Shown: positions 18,258-31,267, counted from the first letter of the stretch. The stretch is 64,000 nucleotides of DNA from an uncultured Burkholderiales bacterium (GCA_903887325.1 CAISPG010000132.1:1-64000); one strand, 5' to 3'. Translations and numbers: made by a program. Notes: generated by a model from the sequence alone, not told the origin.

Positions 18258-19160
18258 TCATGATGTAACTCCGCTTGCATGACGCATCGCAAAAGCGCTG
18301 ACCATCATGCCGGCCACCAGCAAGGGCACACCAAGGGCGCTCAATCCCAAAGCCTGCTTGACCGGGTCTTTCATGAACCGGGTCATCAACGGGACTTGCG
18401 CGTAAATCAACAGCAATACGGCCAGGGCGTAAGACCAATCGCTCCATCGAACCAACAAAGCCACCACGACTAACTGCGGCAACAGCATGACCCAGCACGC
18501 CGTACCGGCAGCGCGTTTGACACCGAGTTGCACCGGCAGCGACCACACGCCCATGAGCCGGTCGCCCTCAATGGCTTTGAAATCGTTCAAGGTCATGATG
18601 CCGTGCGCTGCCAGGCTGTAGAGCAAGGCCAAAGTCAGAATATGTGCGCCCGGCAGTTCGCCGCCAGACATGACAGCCGCTCCTGTGATCCAGGCCAGCC
18701 CCTCATAACTGAGACCGCAAGCGGCGTTGCCCAGCCAGCCGTCTTGTTTGAAGCGAAAAGGCGGTGCGCTATAGCCCCAGGCCAGCAGCAAGGCCAGCAA
18801 AGTAGCTTTGAAGCCCCAGGCACCCAGTTGCCAGGCCCAAAGCAAGGACAACGCGGTCCAGATGATGGCAATGTACAAACCCCATCGACCGGGAATGCGC
18901 CCGGAGGGAATAGGTCTTTGCGGCTCATTGATGGCGTCTACATGACGGTCAAACCAATCGTTCACCGCCTGGCTGGTGGCGCAGACCATGGGGCCGGCCA
19001 ACACAATACCGCTGAAAACCAACCACAAATGCTCTGTCAAAGACTGACCCGAAGACACCGCACCGCAAGCAAAAGCCCACATGGGCGGAAACCATGTGAC
19101 GGGCTTGAGAAGTTGCAAAACTGCGGCGGGTTGGGGGAATTGCATCACCCCATTTTTCAT
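18258..19160 (-). CDS. bchG: Bacteriochlorophyll synthase (geranylgeranyl transferase)
   Basis: 300 residues and about eight membrane segments of the UbiA prenyltransferase family. It esterifies bacteriochlorophyllide a with geranylgeranyl diphosphate. The first Asp-rich motif is NDWFDRHVDAINEPQRPIPSG and the second is TLNDFKAIEGDR. A later in-frame ATG at 19145 (MQFPQPAAV) is a plausible alternative start, because the PpsR-like site lies only 14 bp before the first ATG and leaves little room for a promoter. Confidence 0.96.
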   Translation of the reverse strand: MKNGVMQFPQPAAVLQLLKPVTWFPPMWAFACGAVSSGQSLTEHLWLVFSGIVLAGPMVCATSQAVNDWFDRHVDAINEPQRPIPSGRIPGRWGLYIAIIWTALSLLWAWQLGAWGFKATLLALLLAWGYSAPPFRFKQDGWLGNAACGLSYEGLAWITGAAVMSGGELPGAHILTLALLYSLAAHGIMTLNDFKAIEGDRLMGVWSLPVQLGVKRAAGTACWVMLLPQLVVVALLVRWSDWSYALAVLLLIYAQVPLMTRFMKDPVKQALGLSALGVPLLVAGMMVSAFAMRHASGVTS

Positions 19161-19174
19161 CTGACAGTAATAAA

Positions 19175-19192
19175 TGTCAATCTAAGTTGACG
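19175..19192. promoter_or_regulatory. PpsR-like operator (one mismatch) upstream of bchG
   Basis: TGTCAATCTAAGTTGACG matches TGT-N12-ACA except for the last base. It lies between ppsR and bchG, 14 bp before the annotated bchG start, so bchGP may have a PpsR-controlled promoter separate from ppsR. Confidence 0.6.
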
Positions 19193-19213
19193 CTTTTTGG
19201 CAGCGACAAGGGT

Positions 19214-20596
19214 TTACTCTGAGTCGGTTTCAGAGACTATGCCATACCTGTGCAATTTGACGTAAAGACTTTGGCGCGACAAACCCAGCATTTCGGCCGC
19301 AGAGGCGCGGTTGTTGTGGGTCAATTCCAGGGCCGCCTGTATACACATGCGCTCAATCATGGTGCTGGTTTCACCGACGATGTCCTTCATAGGCATGCGA
19401 CCGACCAGCTGCGACAACTGCTCGACCGAATCGGCCATGCCCGAGGTGGCGGATTTGTGCACGCTGCGTCCGACCTGAATGTCACGGATGAAAAAACCAT
19501 AAGTCGGCTGATCCCCGGTCAAAGTGACACCAGCCACATCGACCGGCATGAGCACGCCGACCGAGCTGCGTAACTCAGTGGCAAAGCCGCGCAATATGCC
19601 GGATTGACGCAAGTTATTCAGCAGCACGCCCAAATCGACCGAGCCGCGCGCCATGAAATCTTCCAGGTTTTTCTCTATCAATTGACCCGTGGAAGTCAAG
19701 CCGAGCATGTTGCAGATCTCGGCATTGGCCGCCAGCACAGCGCCTGCGCGGTCTGTGACGACAAAGCCTATGGGCGCATTTTCCAGGGCATGCTGGAACC
19801 ACTCGCCATCCGCTTCAGAGACCTGTGCACTCAGAGAGACTGCGGCGGCCTGCATGCGCAACAAAAATTGCGGCCCGCCTTCTTGCATAAACACCGAGGC
19901 ATGCAATTGACAATCCTGATCGGCTTTCAAGCTGCGAACACGTGCGCTTTCCATGCGACCTGAAGCTTGAGCGGTGCGCAGCAAGGATTCAAATGTTTCG
20001 CGGGACGCAGGTTCGAAGCATTGAACAATGTCGGCTCCCGGCAAACGCTTGACGATGTCTTTGAACACCAGTTGCGCTGATTGGTTGGCTTCCATCACCC
20101 GGCGCTGAGCCACATCGACGATCAGCACTGGGTCGGTGACGGTCTCAAACAGCAAACGGTAACGCGCTTCCATGTGACGCAAGCGCAGGTAATCGCGTTC
20201 CATAGACTGGTGCGATTCCACCAATCGCCGTTGCATCTGGGACACACCGCTTAAATCGCGACCGAATACCCAAAACTGGTTCGAGTCGGACTGCGGAACA
20301 GCCAGCAATTGCAAAGGGACATCCACCTCCCCGACTGTAAAGTTGACGTGCCGCCAGACGCTGGCAACATTTTTTTCCGGTTTGACCAGCAAATTCCGCA
20401 ATTTATCCTGGCTGTCAAGCGTAGCCGAAGAAGACAAGGTTTTGCCTTGCCAGTCTTTGAGGTTCAACCTCTGCAATTCTCTGCCTGAAGCCGTGATGTC
20501 CAACACCACGCCCTCGGCACTCAAGACCATGGTGACATCCGACAAGGTCGTCAGCAGACTTTCAATTTGCTCAGCAGGTAATGAAAATATATTCAC
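19214..20596 (-). CDS. ppsR: Photosynthesis repressor PpsR/CrtJ
   Basis: 460 residues, normal for PpsR. PAS domains lie at roughly 10-120, 150-260 and 270-380, with a Fis-type helix-turn-helix at the C-terminus (NNRASAAEMLGLSRQSLYVKLHRYGI). The family represses bch, crt and puc genes under oxic conditions through TGT-N12-ACA sites. A cysteine just before the HTH (ERMCIQAALELTH) fits the redox-sensitive position described for CrtJ. It sits downstream of ppaA and upstream of bchG on the same strand. Confidence 0.96.
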   Translation of the reverse strand: MNIFSLPAEQIESLLTTLSDVTMVLSAEGVVLDITASGRELQRLNLKDWQGKTLSSSATLDSQDKLRNLLVKPEKNVASVWRHVNFTVGEVDVPLQLLAVPQSDSNQFWVFGRDLSGVSQMQRRLVESHQSMERDYLRLRHMEARYRLLFETVTDPVLIVDVAQRRVMEANQSAQLVFKDIVKRLPGADIVQCFEPASRETFESLLRTAQASGRMESARVRSLKADQDCQLHASVFMQEGGPQFLLRMQAAAVSLSAQVSEADGEWFQHALENAPIGFVVTDRAGAVLAANAEICNMLGLTSTGQLIEKNLEDFMARGSVDLGVLLNNLRQSGILRGFATELRSSVGVLMPVDVAGVTLTGDQPTYGFFIRDIQVGRSVHKSATSGMADSVEQLSQLVGRMPMKDIVGETSTMIERMCIQAALELTHNNRASAAEMLGLSRQSLYVKLHRYGIVSETDSE

Positions 20597-20728
20597 TTTA
20601 AAGGTAATTCATGGGTAATCTGCAAAAGGGGAAAGGTCCCCGTCTAACTTGTAAAAATTCAAATATTTCCCAATTCAACTTCATTCTAACCGCCATTTCA
20701 TGACAAATTGACACTTTTCATTATCGCG

Positions 20729-21520
20729 TCATCCTGACAGCTGAGGCAAATTGATTTTTTGAATATGTCGAATTGCTTGGAATTGCGCCTGATCTGCATG
20801 CAAACAGCCGAAATCTGCGCCCAATATCTCAACCAAATCCTCGCGCGAACGCAGCAAAGGACCGCCGACCATGATTTGCACATGCGGATTGCTGCACCTT
20901 TGTCTCAGCCGGGCAATGAGTTTTTTCATCTCTGGAATCTGCTTGTCTTCAGACAAGGACAGGCCAATCAAATCCACCCATTCTGAGCGCACAGCGACCA
21001 ACATATCGTCGGCAGTGAACTGGTTGGCGCTGAACACCTGCCAGCCATAACGCCTGAAATACTGGGACAAAATCAGCAAGCCGAGCGAATGGTGAGAGCC
21101 CGGGGATTTGACCAGCAAGGCATTGGGTTGGCTGCCCGGGGTTTGCTGACTGCCGCCCATGACGAAGTCTGTACTCAGCCCGTAAATCAATTGCTCCAAC
21201 CGAAAAATGCCTTGGGTGACTTGAATAAAGTCAATGTCATCCGCCGCCCACCAGTCGTGAAAAAGCCGCGCGGCCTGAGGAATGGCGTCCAGGTACAGAC
21301 TTTCAATGTCATGACCCTGCATCAGCATGCTTTTGACATAAACCTCAACTTGAGATCCATCTGCCGCCACGCAGGCTTTACCTAGTTCCTCGCTGTGAAT
21401 GGATGAAAAAGGAATTTTTTCGTACACCCGTGAAGTTGTATCTAACAATTGGGGAATGACATGGGTCACCAAGGCTTGGTGCAAAGGTCGATTGATATCG
21501 GAATTGATAGAGAGTTCCAC
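20729..21520 (-). CDS. ppaA: PpaA/AerR-type cobalamin-binding antirepressor
   Basis: 263 residues. The C-terminal half is a B12-binding fold: GSHHSLGLLILSQYFRRYGWQV, then VDLIGLSLS and the glycine-rich VQIMVGGPLL. The aspartate of the classical D-x-H-x-x-G motif is replaced, as in AerR/PpaA proteins, which bind cobalamin and modulate PpsR/CrtJ in response to light. It is adjacent to ppsR in the usual arrangement and divergent from bchF across a region with two PpsR sites. Confidence 0.93.
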   Translation of the reverse strand: MELSINSDINRPLHQALVTHVIPQLLDTTSRVYEKIPFSSIHSEELGKACVAADGSQVEVYVKSMLMQGHDIESLYLDAIPQAARLFHDWWAADDIDFIQVTQGIFRLEQLIYGLSTDFVMGGSQQTPGSQPNALLVKSPGSHHSLGLLILSQYFRRYGWQVFSANQFTADDMLVAVRSEWVDLIGLSLSEDKQIPEMKKLIARLRQRCSNPHVQIMVGGPLLRSREDLVEILGADFGCLHADQAQFQAIRHIQKINLPQLSG

Positions 21521-21570
21521 TTGAGCTCTTTTTTCAGGCCTAAGCCGACAGGAATTGATAACTGCTCAAG

Positions 21571-21588
21571 TGTCATAGTTTTTAGACA
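21571..21588. promoter_or_regulatory. PpsR/CrtJ-type operator, distal site in ppaA-bchF region
   Basis: TGTCATAGTTTTTAGACA is an exact TGT-N12-ACA match, with centre 61 bp from the next site at 21632. It lies 51 bp before ppaA, so it may also affect that gene. Confidence 0.65.
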
Positions 21589-21631
21589 CTTCAAACCTAG
21601 GGAAAACCCCGTATGTGTCAGCTTTAAATAA

Positions 21632-21649
21632 CGTCAATTTAGGTTGACA
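21632..21649. promoter_or_regulatory. PpsR-like operator overlapping a probable bchF promoter
   Basis: CGTCAATTTAGGTTGACA has one mismatch to TGT-N12-ACA. It contains TTGACA, and TAAAGT follows after 17 bp, a good sigma-70 type -35/-10 pair for the bchF operon. Repressor binding here would block RNA polymerase. Confidence 0.7.
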
Positions 21650-21701
21650 CATTCTGCTTCTGACCCTAAAGTCAATTCATAGCCATTGTCCTCCAACAAC
21701 C

Positions 21702-23497
<1,796 letters not shown>

Positions 23498-23509
23498 GGA
23501 AGACACCAC

Positions 23510-25123
23510 ATGCAACTCACACTCTGGACATACGAAGGACCGCCGCACGTAGGCGCCATGCGTGTGGCCACAGCCATGAAGGATGTGCATTACGTATTGC
23601 ATGCGCCGCAAGGCGATACGTATGCCGATTTGCTGTTCACCATGATCGAGCGTTTGCCGCGCCGCCCGCCAGTCACTTACACCACCTTCCAGGCACGCGA
23701 CTTGGGTGGCGACACCGCCCAGTTGTTCAAAGACGCGGCCCGCGAAGCACACGCTCGCTTCAAGCCCAATGCCATGCTGGTCGGTGCCTCTTGCACCGCA
23801 GAGTTGATTCAAGACGACCCCGGTGGCTTGGCGCTGGCTTTGAATTTACCCATTCCTGTGGTCGCGCTCGAACTGCCTGCCTACCAGCGCAAAGAAAACT
23901 GGGGCGCGTCTGAAACTTTCTACCACCTGGTGCGTGCCTTGGTGCCTGCCGGCCACAGCCGCACGCCGCTCGAAGGCCGACAAGCGGTCTGCAATATCCT
24001 GGGGCCGACTGCATTGGGCTTCAGACACCGCGACGACATCAAAGAAATCCGTTCTCTGCTGAACGAGCTTGGCATACATGTGAATGTGGTCGCCCCGTTA
24101 GAAGCCTGTGTGGCAGACATACGCCGTTTGCCCGAAGCCGATTTCAACGTGGTGCTTTATCCCGAACTCGCGCGCACCACTGCGCAATGGCTGCAACGCA
24201 GTTGCGGCCAACCGTTCACCCAATGCATTCCTTACGGTGTCAACGGCACGCTGGATTTCATCGCAGAAGTACAACAACTCGCAGGCTTGGCAGACCCGGC
24301 GCAGTCGCGCGAAGAATTCATGCGTACCTCACGCGCACGTTGGTACGCCAAATCGGTGGACTCGACCTACCTGACCGGCAAGCGCGTGTTCGTGTTCGGC
24401 GATGCAACACACGCCATTGCAGCCGCCCGTGTGGCCCATCAAGAGATGGGGTTTGAAGTGGTAGGTCTGGGCACTTACAGCCGCGAATTCGCCCGTGAAG
24501 TGCGCGAAGCCGCCAAGTTGTACGGCGTTGAGGCACTGATCACAGACGACTACCTCGAAGTCGAAGACCAGGTCAAAGCATTGCAACCCGAGTTACTGTT
24601 GGGCACGCAAATGGAACGCCATATCGCCAAGCGCCTGGGCGTTCCTTGCACTGTCATTTCCGCGCCCATGCATGTGCAGGATTTCCCGGCCCGCTATGCG
24701 CCGCAAATGGGTTTTGAAGGCGCGAATGTCTTGTTTGACACCTGGGTGCATCCGCTGATGATGGGCCTGGAAGAACACTTGCTGGGCATGTTCCGCGAAG
24801 ACTTCGAATTCCACGACGGCGCTGCGCCCTCGCACCTGGGTTCGGGCCACGGCGCACCTGCCAAAGCGGCTGCGACTGCGATGGCACCTGCTCAATCGCA
24901 TCAAGCCGAACAAATTCATGTGACTCCAGATGCCGCAACTGCAAACGGTGCCACGGTCGATATCACCGACTGGGCACCGGAAGCCGAAAAAGAATTGAAA
25001 AAAATCCCGTTTTTTGTGCGCGGCAAAGCCCGTCGCAACACCGAGTTATTTGCCCGTGAACGCGGTGTGTCGCACATCACGGTAGAGACCATGTACGAAG
25101 CGAAAGCCCATTTCAGCCGATGA
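23510..25123 (+). CDS. bchB: Light-independent protochlorophyllide reductase subunit B
   Basis: 537 residues. The N-terminus ([20 protein letters not shown]) carries D36 in [13 protein letters not shown], the unusual aspartate ligand of the NB [4Fe-4S] cluster. An Ala/His-rich linker at about 440-480 precedes the C-terminal light-independent reductase domain ([26 protein letters not shown] without long interruption). It pairs with BchN as an alpha2beta2 protein. It is 12 bp after bchN and 21 bp before bchL. Confidence 0.97.
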   Translation: MQLTLWTYEGPPHVGAMRVATAMKDVHYVLHAPQGDTYADLLFTMIERLPRRPPVTYTTFQARDLGGDTAQLFKDAAREAHARFKPNAMLVGASCTAELIQDDPGGLALALNLPIPVVALELPAYQRKENWGASETFYHLVRALVPAGHSRTPLEGRQAVCNILGPTALGFRHRDDIKEIRSLLNELGIHVNVVAPLEACVADIRRLPEADFNVVLYPELARTTAQWLQRSCGQPFTQCIPYGVNGTLDFIAEVQQLAGLADPAQSREEFMRTSRARWYAKSVDSTYLTGKRVFVFGDATHAIAAARVAHQEMGFEVVGLGTYSREFAREVREAAKLYGVEALITDDYLEVEDQVKALQPELLLGTQMERHIAKRLGVPCTVISAPMHVQDFPARYAPQMGFEGANVLFDTWVHPLMMGLEEHLLGMFREDFEFHDGAAPSHLGSGHGAPAKAAATAMAPAQSHQAEQIHVTPDAATANGATVDITDWAPEAEKELKKIPFFVRGKARRNTELFARERGVSHITVETMYEAKAHFSR

Positions 25124-26056
<933 letters not shown>

Positions 26057-26057
26057 A

Positions 26058-26783
26058 ATGAACCACGCTAGTTATGTCGCGCGTCGCGGCCAGATCGAAA
26101 CCTATTTCGATCGCACAGCCGCCAAGGCCTGGGAGGTGCTCACCTCCAACGCGCCGGTGGGCCGCATACGCGCCACCGTGCGCCGCGGCCGCGATCAGAT
26201 GCGACACACTTTATTGTCTTGGCTGCCCGAAGACATGACCGGCATGCGTTTGCTCGATGCCGGTTGCGGCACGGGCGCTTTGGCGCAAGAAGCCATGAAG
26301 CGCGGTGCCCATGTGGTTGCTATCGATTTGTCGCCTACGCTGGTCAATCTGGCGCGTGAACGTCACGCTCAGGATTTGCTGACCAACGCAGCACTCAGCG
26401 CCAAAGCCGGCAGCATCACGTTTTTGGCGGGCGACATGCTGTCAGCAGAACACGGCGAGTTTGACTACGTGGTTTGCATGGATTCACTGATTCATTACGA
26501 CACGCAAGACATTGCCAACGCGGTTGAAGCATTGAGCAAGCGCACCAAGCGCGCCATTGTGTTCACCTTCGCACCGCATTCACCTTTGCTCGCCACCATG
26601 CACGCCATGGGCCGTTTGTTTCCGCGCACCGACCGCTCGCCGCAGTTGGCCCCGGTACGCAAATCCACCTTGCATGTGTATTTAGAACGCGCGGTGCGAC
26701 AGCACGGCTGGCGGCCCCAACGCATGCAACGCATCTCCAGCGGTTTTTACACATCTCAAGCCTGGGAATGGGTACAAACATGA
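26058..26783 (+). CDS. bchM: Mg-protoporphyrin IX O-methyltransferase
   Basis: 241 residues starting at ATG 26058, one base after the bchL stop; the open frame begins slightly earlier inside bchL. The SAM-binding motif is LLDAGCGTGALAQEA. BchM methylates the propionate of Mg-protoporphyrin, giving the AcsF substrate. The N-terminus (SYVARRGQIETYFDRTAAKAW) is typical. It overlaps lhaA by four bases. Confidence 0.97.
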   Translation: MNHASYVARRGQIETYFDRTAAKAWEVLTSNAPVGRIRATVRRGRDQMRHTLLSWLPEDMTGMRLLDAGCGTGALAQEAMKRGAHVVAIDLSPTLVNLARERHAQDLLTNAALSAKAGSITFLAGDMLSAEHGEFDYVVCMDSLIHYDTQDIANAVEALSKRTKRAIVFTFAPHSPLLATMHAMGRLFPRTDRSPQLAPVRKSTLHVYLERAVRQHGWRPQRMQRISSGFYTSQAWEWVQT

Positions 26784-28204
26784 GCTTCAAAATGCGTCCG
26801 CCGGCATGGATGCAATCCATCATGGTGCAGTACGTGCCGTTTGCAGATGCGGCATCGCCGGATCTGCCGCTGGGCCGTTTGTTCCGACTGGCGCTGTTCC
26901 AGTTATCTGTCGGCATGACCATGGCGCTGCTGGTCGGCACGCTCAACCGGGTGATGATCATCGAACTCGAAGTGCCTGCCTGGTGGGTGGCTTTGTCGGT
27001 CGCGCTGCCCTTGGTGTTCGCACCGCTGCGCGCCATGATTGGTTACCGCAGCGACACGCACCCCTCGGCGCTGGGTTTGCGTCGCATCCCGTATATGTGG
27101 ATGGGCACGATTTTGATGTTCGCCGGGCTGGCCATCATGCCGTTTGCCTTGCTGGGTTTGTCCGAGCCGCGCGAAGGTTATTTGTGGGTGATTCGCTTCG
27201 GTGCCGCCATGGCGTTTTTGTTTGTGGGTGCAGGCATGCAAATCACACAAACCGCCGGACTGGCCTTGGCCTCTGATGTTTCACCTGAAGACAAACGCCC
27301 GCGTGTGGTGGCGCTGATGTATGCCATGCAATTGGTGGGTTTGATCGTCGGCAGCGCAGCTCTGAGTTTATTGCTTAGTGATTTTTCTCCGCAAAAATTG
27401 ATTCAAGTGGTGCAGGGCTGTGCCGTGATGGTGGCCGCTCTCAATCTGGTGTCTTTGTGGAAACAGGAAGCACGCAGCACCAAACGCGGCAAACGCGAGC
27501 CTGACGGTTTTTCTCACAACTGGCGTCAACTGATGGCCATGCCCAGAATGAGCCGTTTTTTATGGACTGTGGGTCTGGGCACCGCCGCATTCAGCATGCA
27601 AGACATCGTGCTTGAACCTTACGGCGCACAGGTGCTGGGACTTGATGTCAGCCTCACCAGCGCCTTGACCGCCATGACCTCAGCAGGTGCCTTGCTGGCT
27701 TTTGCATTGTCTGCCCGCTTTTTGTCACGTGGCATGGATGCAGGCCGTCTCGCGGCTATAGGGGCGCTCATTGGTTTGCCGGCTTTCGCCTGTGTGATTT
27801 TTTCCGCCCCTTTGCAATCGGCCGTGCTGTTTCAAGCAGGTGCCACGCTGATCGGTTTCGGCGGCGGCTTATTTTCTGTGGGCATGCTGCTGACTGCCAT
27901 GGCCATGACTGAAAAAGGCCAGGCAGGCATGGTGCTGGGTGCCTGGGGTGCGGTACAGGCCACCGCATCCGGGTTGGCCATGGCTGCGGGTGGTGTCACC
28001 CGCGACCTGGTTGGCAATATGGCCGAACAAGGAATGCTGGGCGAGGCTTTGGTCTCACCGGTCACAGGTTACAGCGTGGTGTTTCACATCGAGATGTACA
28101 TGCTGTTTTGTGTGTTGATTGCCCTGGGCCCGCTGGTGAGTCGCAAACGACGCCAGCAGGTACCGGATGACACCCGATTCGGTCTGGCTGAACTGCCGGG
28201 CTGA
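26780..28204 (+). CDS. lhaA: LhaA, light-harvesting 1 assembly protein (PucC family)
   Basis: 474 residues, twelve membrane segments, of the bacteriochlorophyll-delivery MFS branch. Features include LNRVMIIELEVPAWWVAL, FAPLRAMIGYRSDTHPSALG and RRIPYMWMGT. LhaA promotes insertion of LH1 and is encoded next to puhA in purple bacteria. The start at 26780 gives an ATGA overlap with bchM; an ATG four codons earlier is possible. Confidence 0.95.
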   Translation: MSFKMRPPAWMQSIMVQYVPFADAASPDLPLGRLFRLALFQLSVGMTMALLVGTLNRVMIIELEVPAWWVALSVALPLVFAPLRAMIGYRSDTHPSALGLRRIPYMWMGTILMFAGLAIMPFALLGLSEPREGYLWVIRFGAAMAFLFVGAGMQITQTAGLALASDVSPEDKRPRVVALMYAMQLVGLIVGSAALSLLLSDFSPQKLIQVVQGCAVMVAALNLVSLWKQEARSTKRGKREPDGFSHNWRQLMAMPRMSRFLWTVGLGTAAFSMQDIVLEPYGAQVLGLDVSLTSALTAMTSAGALLAFALSARFLSRGMDAGRLAAIGALIGLPAFACVIFSAPLQSAVLFQAGATLIGFGGGLFSVGMLLTAMAMTEKGQAGMVLGAWGAVQATASGLAMAAGGVTRDLVGNMAEQGMLGEALVSPVTGYSVVFHIEMYMLFCVLIALGPLVSRKRRQQVPDDTRFGLAELPG

Positions 28205-28236
28205 ACTTTTCACGCGCTATTCAAAGGAGAATGACC

Positions 28237-28998
28237 ATGGAAACAGGCGCTATTACGCAGTATGTAGATGTCGCACAAATCGTGCTCTACATGTTCTGGG
28301 GATTTTTTGCCGGTCTGATTTATTACCTTGTCCGCGAAAACCACCGCGAGGGTTATCCGATGGACAACGGCCACTTGCAAGGCGGACCGGTGCAAATCGG
28401 CTGGCCTGTGCCCGAGCCCAAGGTCTTCAAAATGGCTGATGGCCGTGAAATTTTGGCGCCCAATGCCAACCGGGTTGACGGCAGTTACACAGCCCAGCCT
28501 GTGCATGGCTGGCTGGGCGCTCCTCTGGAACCTGTGGGCGACCCGTTGCTGGCAGGTATCGGCCCCGGTGCCTGGGCTGCACGCGCCGATGAACCCGATC
28601 TCTACCACGGCGGTGAAATCAAAATCGTTCCTTTGCGCATTGCTGCCGACCATGACGTGATGTCACCAGATATCGACCCGCGCGGCCTACCGGTGTATGG
28701 CCTGGACCGCTATGAAGCAGGCCATGTCAAAGACCTGTGGGTGGATCGCTGCGAAATGATGTTCCGTTACCTCGAAGTGTCTTTGCATTCAGGCGACACC
28801 GTGTTGCTGCCCATGACTTTCTCGCGCATCAACCGCCGTGGCGTGCATGTGTCTTCCATTCTGTCTTCACAGTTTGCCAATGTGCCTAAAACCAAAAGCG
28901 ACAGCCAGATCACGCTGCTGGAAGAAGAAAAAATCACCGCCTATTACGGTGCAGGCACTTTGTACGCCATGCCTGAACGTCAGGAGCCATTGTTTTGA
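28237..28998 (+). CDS. puhA: Reaction centre H subunit
   Basis: 253 residues from METGAITQYVD, chosen because AGGAG lies about eight bases upstream; another ATG two codons earlier is too close to it. It has one N-terminal membrane helix (VLYMFWGFFAGLIYYLVRE) followed by a soluble cytoplasmic domain with LTxG-like PRC-barrel segments and DRYEAGHVKDLWVDRCE. PuhA caps the L/M core and gates proton delivery to QB. Confidence 0.97.
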   Translation: METGAITQYVDVAQIVLYMFWGFFAGLIYYLVRENHREGYPMDNGHLQGGPVQIGWPVPEPKVFKMADGREILAPNANRVDGSYTAQPVHGWLGAPLEPVGDPLLAGIGPGAWAARADEPDLYHGGEIKIVPLRIAADHDVMSPDIDPRGLPVYGLDRYEAGHVKDLWVDRCEMMFRYLEVSLHSGDTVLLPMTFSRINRRGVHVSSILSSQFANVPKTKSDSQITLLEEEKITAYYGAGTLYAMPERQEPLF

Positions 28999-29669
28999 AC
29001 GTCAATCCGCACCACGAACACGAGTTCGAGGCAGCGCCCGGACTTCCCGAAGCCTTACCGGCTGGTGAGCGCCTGCTGTGGCAAGGCTCACCCGACTGGA
29101 AACAGATGGCGCTGCATGTTTTTCGTGTACGCACACTGGCTATTTATTTTGCGGTCATGATTATTTTGCAGGCCGCTTATCTCTTAGGCGAGTCTCAGCC
29201 AAAACTGCTGGTGCCCTTGGCTACCAGTGTGGCATTGAGCCTGACTGCTTTAGGGTTGTTGACCTGGCTGGCCTGGCTGACTGCACGCACCGCCTTGTAC
29301 ACACTGACCAACAAACGCGTGGTCATGCGCATCGGCATCGTGCTGACACTCACGTTCAATCTTCCCTTGCGCATGCTGGCCGGCGCCAGCGTCAAACCCA
29401 CGAAAGACGGGTTTGGTGACATCGCGCTCAAATTGGCCGGGGACGACCATATTGCCTGGCTCAATATCTGGCCGCATGCCAAACCCTGGGCTTTGAAAAA
29501 CCCCGAGCCCTGCATGCGCTTCATTCCGGATGCAGTGCGTGTCGGCGAGCGTCTGGTACAGGCATGGCGTGAAGTCAACCCGGCAGTACCGGTCATGTTC
29601 GGCGACATCATCGATGAACAACCGACCATGGGCATGAACAACCGCCACACGGAGGCATTGTCCACATGA
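28995..29669 (+). CDS. puhB: PuhB, reaction centre assembly protein
   Basis: 224 residues with a TTG start that overlaps the puhA stop (TTGA). It has a PH-domain-like C-terminal half (YTLTNKRVVMRIGIVLTLTFNLPL), preceded by two or three membrane segments and an ERLLWQGSPDW motif. PuhB assists reaction centre assembly and lies in the conserved lhaA-puhABC order. Confidence 0.94.
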   Translation: MNVNPHHEHEFEAAPGLPEALPAGERLLWQGSPDWKQMALHVFRVRTLAIYFAVMIILQAAYLLGESQPKLLVPLATSVALSLTALGLLTWLAWLTARTALYTLTNKRVVMRIGIVLTLTFNLPLRMLAGASVKPTKDGFGDIALKLAGDDHIAWLNIWPHAKPWALKNPEPCMRFIPDAVRVGERLVQAWREVNPAVPVMFGDIIDEQPTMGMNNRHTEALST

Positions 29670-30142
29670 ACCAATCTATCTCTAACAACAATCTGCCGGG
29701 CCAGCACGGCCTGACCGGCTGGATATTCGTCGGTTTTTTATGCAGTGTGTTGTTGGTGGTTGGTGTGTTGCGCAACCAAGGAATGATCACACCGCAAGAC
29801 GATGCGCCCGTCAGTTGGAAACGCAGCCTGCGTTTTGAAGATCGGCCTAACGGGGATGTAGCAGTGGTAGACCCCGACAGTCAATTGGAAGTGACGCGTT
29901 TTCAAGGCGAGCAAGGCTTTGTGCGCGGCACATTGCGCACCTTGTCTCGCGAGCGTATGCGTCGTGGTATCGGTGCCGGCCCTGCTTTCGAGCTCATCGG
30001 TCATACCGATGGCCGTTTGACCTTGCTGGATCCGGCCACCGGTGCGCGCATAGACCTGGAGTCTTTCGGCCCGACCAATATGTCTGCGTTTGCACAATTG
30101 CAGACTCTCACCTCTTCCTCTCAGAAAGCTTCCCAGGAGTAA
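29666..30142 (+). CDS. puhC: PuhC, photosynthetic complex assembly protein
   Basis: 158 residues with one N-terminal membrane span (GWIFVGFLCSVLLVVGVL) and a periplasmic domain containing SLRFEDRPNGDVAVVD and GFVRGTLRTLSRERMRRGIG, the PuhC signature. It influences RC-LH1 organisation. It overlaps puhB by four bases and acsF follows after three. Confidence 0.94.
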   Translation: MNQSISNNNLPGQHGLTGWIFVGFLCSVLLVVGVLRNQGMITPQDDAPVSWKRSLRFEDRPNGDVAVVDPDSQLEVTRFQGEQGFVRGTLRTLSRERMRRGIGAGPAFELIGHTDGRLTLLDPATGARIDLESFGPTNMSAFAQLQTLTSSSQKASQE

Positions 30143-30145
30143 GCC

Positions 30146-31258
30146 ATGACCAACGCCGCCGCATTAGATTTTGATCACGTGGAGTTATTGATAGGCAAGG
30201 TGGAAAACGCTGCGGATGCCAACGCCAAAGCCGTTCGCAACACCGTGCTCAGCCCGCGCTTTTACACCACCGATTTCGACGCCATGGACAGGTTGAATAT
30301 CGAATCCGTGCGCGCCGACTGGGACACCATGCTGAAGGAGTACGAGGGCGACAACAACCACGATCACTTCCAGCGCGACGAAGCCTTTGCGGAAGAAGTT
30401 CGCGTGCTCATGCCGCAGCTGTCGCCTGAAATGCGCCAGGAGTTTCTGGACTTTTTGATCAGCTCGCTCACCTCTGAATTTTCCGGCTGCATTTTGTACA
30501 ACGAAGTACGCAAGAACGTCAAAAACCCGGACATCAAACAATTGATGACTTACATGGCACGCGACGAATCCCGCCACGCAGGTTTCATCAACCAGTCCTT
30601 GCGCGACTTTGACCTAGGGATTGACCTGGGCCAACTCAAGCGCACCAAGTCCTACACCTTCTTCAAACCCAAATTCATTTTTTACGCGACCTACTTGTCC
30701 GAAAAAATCGGCTACGCGCGCTACATCACCATTTACCGCCAACTTGAAAAAAACCCGGACAAGCGTTTTCACCCCATCTTCCGTTGGTTTGAACGCTGGT
30801 ACAATGACGAGTTCCGCCACGGCGAATCTTTTGCCCTCATCATGCGTTCGCAGCCCGAGTTGCTGCGCGGTGTGAACCTGTGGTGGATACGCTTTTTCAT
30901 TCTGGCGGTCTACGCCACCATGTATGTGCGCGACCATACACGCCCGCTGTTGCACGAAGCCATGGGCTTTGAATCCACCGAGTATGACTACGAAGTGTTT
31001 CGCATCACCTCGGACATTGCGCGTCAGGTCTTCCCAATCGAAGTCGATATCGATCACCCGAGCTTCCGTGCCTGCATGACGCGTCTGGTGGAGTTGTCCA
31101 TTGCCAATGCCAAAGCCAAAGAACGCGGCGGCCTGACCGGCTTGATCGGTCGTGCGATCACTGCCGTTCAAGCGGCATTCACGTTTGGCCGTTTGTACAT
31201 GCTGCCGGTCAAGAAAAATGAATTGCCCGCCAACATCCGTATGCAACCCACTTGGTAG
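30146..31258 (+). CDS. acsF: Oxygen-dependent Mg-protoporphyrin IX monomethyl ester cyclase
   Basis: 370 residues, a di-iron enzyme that forms ring E using O2. Metal-binding carboxylate/histidine motifs are visible in the helices at [10 protein letters not shown] and [10 protein letters not shown], with an upstream [13 protein letters not shown] helix. No anaerobic BchE is seen in the window, so cyclase activity here depends on oxygen, consistent with an aerobic phototroph. Confidence 0.97.
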   Translation: MTNAAALDFDHVELLIGKVENAADANAKAVRNTVLSPRFYTTDFDAMDRLNIESVRADWDTMLKEYEGDNNHDHFQRDEAFAEEVRVLMPQLSPEMRQEFLDFLISSLTSEFSGCILYNEVRKNVKNPDIKQLMTYMARDESRHAGFINQSLRDFDLGIDLGQLKRTKSYTFFKPKFIFYATYLSEKIGYARYITIYRQLEKNPDKRFHPIFRWFERWYNDEFRHGESFALIMRSQPELLRGVNLWWIRFFILAVYATMYVRDHTRPLLHEAMGFESTEYDYEVFRITSDIARQVFPIEVDIDHPSFRACMTRLVELSIANAKAKERGGLTGLIGRAITAVQAAFTFGRLYMLPVKKNELPANIRMQPTW

Positions 31259-31267
31259 GGTGTCTGA

